Shown here one piece after another: positions 6,986 through 9,037 of a stretch of 9,037 nucleotides of DNA. The notes beneath the pieces are model-generated. The model ran no database searches and was not told the DNA's origin. It was given only the letters and a program-made list of their open reading frames with translations. The stretch is from an uncultured Nitrosomonadales bacterium (lineage in GTDB: Bacteria; Pseudomonadota; Gammaproteobacteria; Burkholderiales; Gallionellaceae). Numbering within the stretch: position 1 is the stretch's first letter; each line of letters starts with the position of its first letter. The stretch is from the NCBI GenBank assembly GCA_903934275.1, contig CAIZNF010000193.1, positions 1 to 9,037 of the forward strand. The letters run 5' to 3'. Made by a program: the position numbers and the translations under genes.

Positions 6986-7842
6986 AAATCCCAAAAAGAA
7001 TCGAACCGCTCGTCGAGGACGGGCTGGTAGACAAAATATTGCGCCAGCTCAAGAGCGGCAAAGAGGCGACGGTCTACGTCGTCCAGTGCGGCGATGAGAT
7101 TCGTTGCGCAAAGGTTTACAAGGAGGCCAACCAGCGCGGTTTTCATCAGGCGGTTCACTACACCGAAGGCCGCAAAACAAAGAACAGCCGCCAGGCCCGT
7201 GCGATGGAAAAAGGCTCGCGCTACGGGCGCAAGGAGCAGGAAGCGGCTTGGCAGCACGCCGAGGTCGATGCCTTGTACAAGCTCGCTGCGGCCGGTGTGC
7301 GCGTGCCGCAACCCCACAACTTTTACGAGGGTGTTCTGCTGATGGAGCTGGTGTCAGACGAAAATGGCGAGCCGGCTCCCCGGCTCAACGACCTGGAGCT
7401 CACCGAACATCAGGCAAAAGAATTTCACGCCTTTTTGATCCGGCAAGTCGTGCTCATGCTTTGTGCCGGTCTCGTCCACGGCGACCTGTCCGAGTTCAAC
7501 GTGCTGGTCGACAGCAAAGGGCCGGTCATCATCGACCTGCCGCAAGCGGTAGATGCAGCCGCAAACAACAATGCCAGCCGCATGCTGGAACGAGATGTAG
7601 AAAATCTGGCCAATTACTTCGGCCAATTCGCCCCCGAACTGCTAACCACCCGGTACGGCAAGGAAATATGGGGGCTCTACCAGCGCGGCGATTTGTCCCC
7701 TGATACGCTTTTGACTGGGCGCTTTCAACAAAACGAAAAACAAGCCGACCTGCGCTCCGTCATGCGTGAAATAGATTCCGCGCGCGACGATCACGCCGCC
7801 AAGCTGCGCTACCAACAACTCAAGAGAGAAGAAGGCCGGTAA
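6982..7842 (+). CDS. RIO1-family serine/threonine protein kinase
   Basis: This is a 286-residue soluble atypical protein kinase of the RIO1 family. The nucleotide-binding loop SGKEATVYVV (25-34) and the ATP-anchoring Lys44 (CAKVYK) are present. The catalytic loop is LVHGDLSEFNVL (His166, Asp168, Asn173) and the metal-binding Asp185 lies in IIDLPQ, the RIO equivalent of the DFG motif. RIO kinases lack the activation loop and peptide-binding lobe of classical kinases. In archaea and eukaryotes RIO1/RIO2 act in the last steps of small-subunit maturation; bacterial members are poorly characterised. The start codon overlaps the GTPase stop (ATGA) and no Shine-Dalgarno lies upstream, so initiation probably depends on coupling. 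All catalytic residues are intact, so an active kinase or ATPase is expected. The substrate is unknown; context suggests the ribosome. Confidence 0.93.
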   Translation: MKIPKRIEPLVEDGLVDKILRQLKSGKEATVYVVQCGDEIRCAKVYKEANQRGFHQAVHYTEGRKTKNSRQARAMEKGSRYGRKEQEAAWQHAEVDALYKLAAAGVRVPQPHNFYEGVLLMELVSDENGEPAPRLNDLELTEHQAKEFHAFLIRQVVLMLCAGLVHGDLSEFNVLVDSKGPVIIDLPQAVDAAANNNASRMLERDVENLANYFGQFAPELLTTRYGKEIWGLYQRGDLSPDTLLTGRFQQNEKQADLRSVMREIDSARDDHAAKLRYQQLKREEGR

Positions 7843-8996
7843 TGAACAACCACCCTGTTATTCGCTGGGTCGAAGCGGACCAAGAAAAATCCGCCCGCTG
7901 GCGCTCTGAGAGCGGCACACCGCCACCCAAACGCGTGGTAATCGCCGACGACCGCATGACCGCAGATACCGCATACAGATTGGCCTGCGAGGGTACCGCG
8001 CTGCTGTGGCGCGGCGATTTCCAGAACGCGCGCCAACTGCTACAGGCGATGACAAGGCGCGCCAGTGAAAAGCCGCGCGAACGCAAAAACAAAAAAATTC
8101 CCGCCACGCCCACCGAAGCCTTCCATCTGCATCGCCTCGCCCAATCGCAGCGCGCCCGCACTTTGGGTCTGCTGCTGATACCGTTCAATGCAGATCACAG
8201 TATTCCGTTGCGCCGCGCACCCGACGTGCATCAGGCTTGCGCAGAAGCGTATGGCCTCGAAACGGAAGTTCAACCTTACATCGCATCACTGCGCGGGTTG
8301 CAGGGAATAATCGGCACATACGAGTGGCGCAAGAATGGCGTGGAGATTCCGCCTCTGGGCGCGCGCATCCATCCACATTACGGCGTATTCGCGCCGATAC
8401 GCAGCGAGTACATCGGGCTGGTGAATGATGCCCCGTTGCCAAAATTGACGTGCACTCATTCTGTGGCATTCGATATCGGCACAGGCACAGGTGTGATCGC
8501 CGCCGTGCTGGCGCGGCGTGGCATCAAACGCACCACCGCCACCGACCAAGATCAACGTGCGCTGGCCTGTGCGCGTGAAAATATAGCGCGGCTGAATCTG
8601 ACCGCACAGGTAGAAGTGGTGCAGGCCGACCTGTTTCCCGAGGGGCGCGCTTCACTGATCGTGTGCAACCCGCCGTGGATTCCCGCGCGGCCAAGCTCGC
8701 CGCTCGAGCACGCGATATTCGACCCGGAGAGCCGCATGTTGCTGGGATTCCTCAACGGCTTGGCGGCGCACTTGGAGAGTGGTGGCGAAGGCTGGTTGAT
8801 ACTCTCCGACCTTGCCGAGCATCTGGGCTTGCGCTCTCGTGCCGAGTTGCTGGCTGCGATCGATGCGGTGGGCTTGACGGTGCTGGGAAGAATAGATGTG
8901 AAGCCGCATCACCCGCGCGTCTCCGATACCAGCGACCCGCTACACGCGGCACGTGCGGCAGAGCTCACCTCGCTGTGGCGGCTGACGGCAAAATAG
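7842..8996 (+). CDS. Class I SAM-dependent methyltransferase (NPPW type), target unknown
   Basis: The 384-residue protein has a C-terminal Rossmann-fold methyltransferase domain from about residue 205. Motif I is DIGTGTG (211-217), the acidic motif II region is TDQDQ (234-238), and motif IV is NPPW (276-279). NPP[YFW] motifs mark enzymes that methylate an amino nitrogen: N6-adenine, N2-guanine or N5-glutamine (RlmG, RsmC, PrmC and relatives). The first 200 residues have no domain I recognise; they include a very basic stretch near residues 67-87 (TRRASEKPRERKNKK), compatible with RNA or ribosome binding. The ATG overlaps the kinase stop (TAATG) and is preceded by AGAGAAGAAGG, a good ribosome binding site. 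Co-transcription with the GTPase and RIO kinase suggests rRNA or a ribosomal protein as the target, which is inference only. It is not PrmC: the N-terminal domain differs and no prfA is near. Confidence 0.85.
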   Translation: MNNHPVIRWVEADQEKSARWRSESGTPPPKRVVIADDRMTADTAYRLACEGTALLWRGDFQNARQLLQAMTRRASEKPRERKNKKIPATPTEAFHLHRLAQSQRARTLGLLLIPFNADHSIPLRRAPDVHQACAEAYGLETEVQPYIASLRGLQGIIGTYEWRKNGVEIPPLGARIHPHYGVFAPIRSEYIGLVNDAPLPKLTCTHSVAFDIGTGTGVIAAVLARRGIKRTTATDQDQRALACARENIARLNLTAQVEVVQADLFPEGRASLIVCNPPWIPARPSSPLEHAIFDPESRMLLGFLNGLAAHLESGGEGWLILSDLAEHLGLRSRAELLAAIDAVGLTVLGRIDVKPHHPRVSDTSDPLHAARAAELTSLWRLTAK

Positions 8997-9037
8997 CAAC
9001 CGGTCGGGCGTTTATCCTAAAACGGCAATTTATCCAC

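Noticed and set aside
6694..7317. 207-codon minus-strand open frame spanning the GTPase/kinase junction
   Set aside because: It lies opposite two genes with full sets of catalytic motifs and shows no motif of its own.
7104..7703. 199-codon plus-strand open frame inside the RIO kinase gene
   Set aside because: Out-of-frame shadow rich in Arg, Ala and Gly, as expected from reading a GC-rich gene in the wrong frame.
8997..9037. Start of a further gene or a terminator at the window end
   Set aside because: Only 41 bases remain and show no stem with T-run, start codon context or recognisable motif.

Overview
The window is a chromosomal stretch from a moderately GC-rich proteobacterium, most likely a betaproteobacterium of the Nitrosomonadales type (Gallionellaceae or Nitrosomonadaceae). 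This is inferred from protein character (UbiD, RppH, an RsuA-type synthase, a bacterial RIO1-family kinase) and from a Rhesus-type ammonia channel, a protein rare in bacteria and best known from Nitrosomonas. No marker here fixes the genus. There is no phage, plasmid, CRISPR, transposase or toxin-antitoxin content; apart from small repeats the region looks like housekeeping genome.

Layout. Positions 1-159 hold a dispersed-type palindromic repeat (1-67) and a small hairpin (117-132) ahead of ubiD (160-1623, +), the ubiquinone-pathway decarboxylase. A strong 14-bp hairpin (1625-1655) separates ubiD from a convergent minus-strand pair: rppH (2803-3285) followed by a PEGA-domain lipoprotein gene (1708-2748). 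A 443-bp gene-free stretch with small repeats (3286-3728) precedes a minus-strand Rh-type ammonia channel gene (3729-4883) with a signal peptide. A 357-bp divergent intergenic region (4884-5240) leads into a plus-strand cluster: rsuA (5241-5957), a circularly permuted RbgA/YlqF-like GTPase (6059-6985), a RIO1-family kinase (6982-7842) and a class I methyltransferase with an NPPW motif (7842-8996). The last 41 bases hold no recognisable gene.

How the genes fit together. The plus-strand cluster at 5241-8996 is the most coherent unit. Its last three genes overlap by 4 bp and 1 bp, so they are probably co-transcribed and translationally coupled. Two members have families with established ribosome roles (16S pseudouridylation, large-subunit assembly GTPase). 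A third belongs to a kinase superfamily that matures the small subunit in archaea and eukaryotes. This suggests a ribosome-maturation module and gives a testable hypothesis for the unassigned kinase and methyltransferase. Nothing in the window proves a wholly new system; this cluster, the Rh channel and the PEGA lipoprotein are the parts most worth following up.
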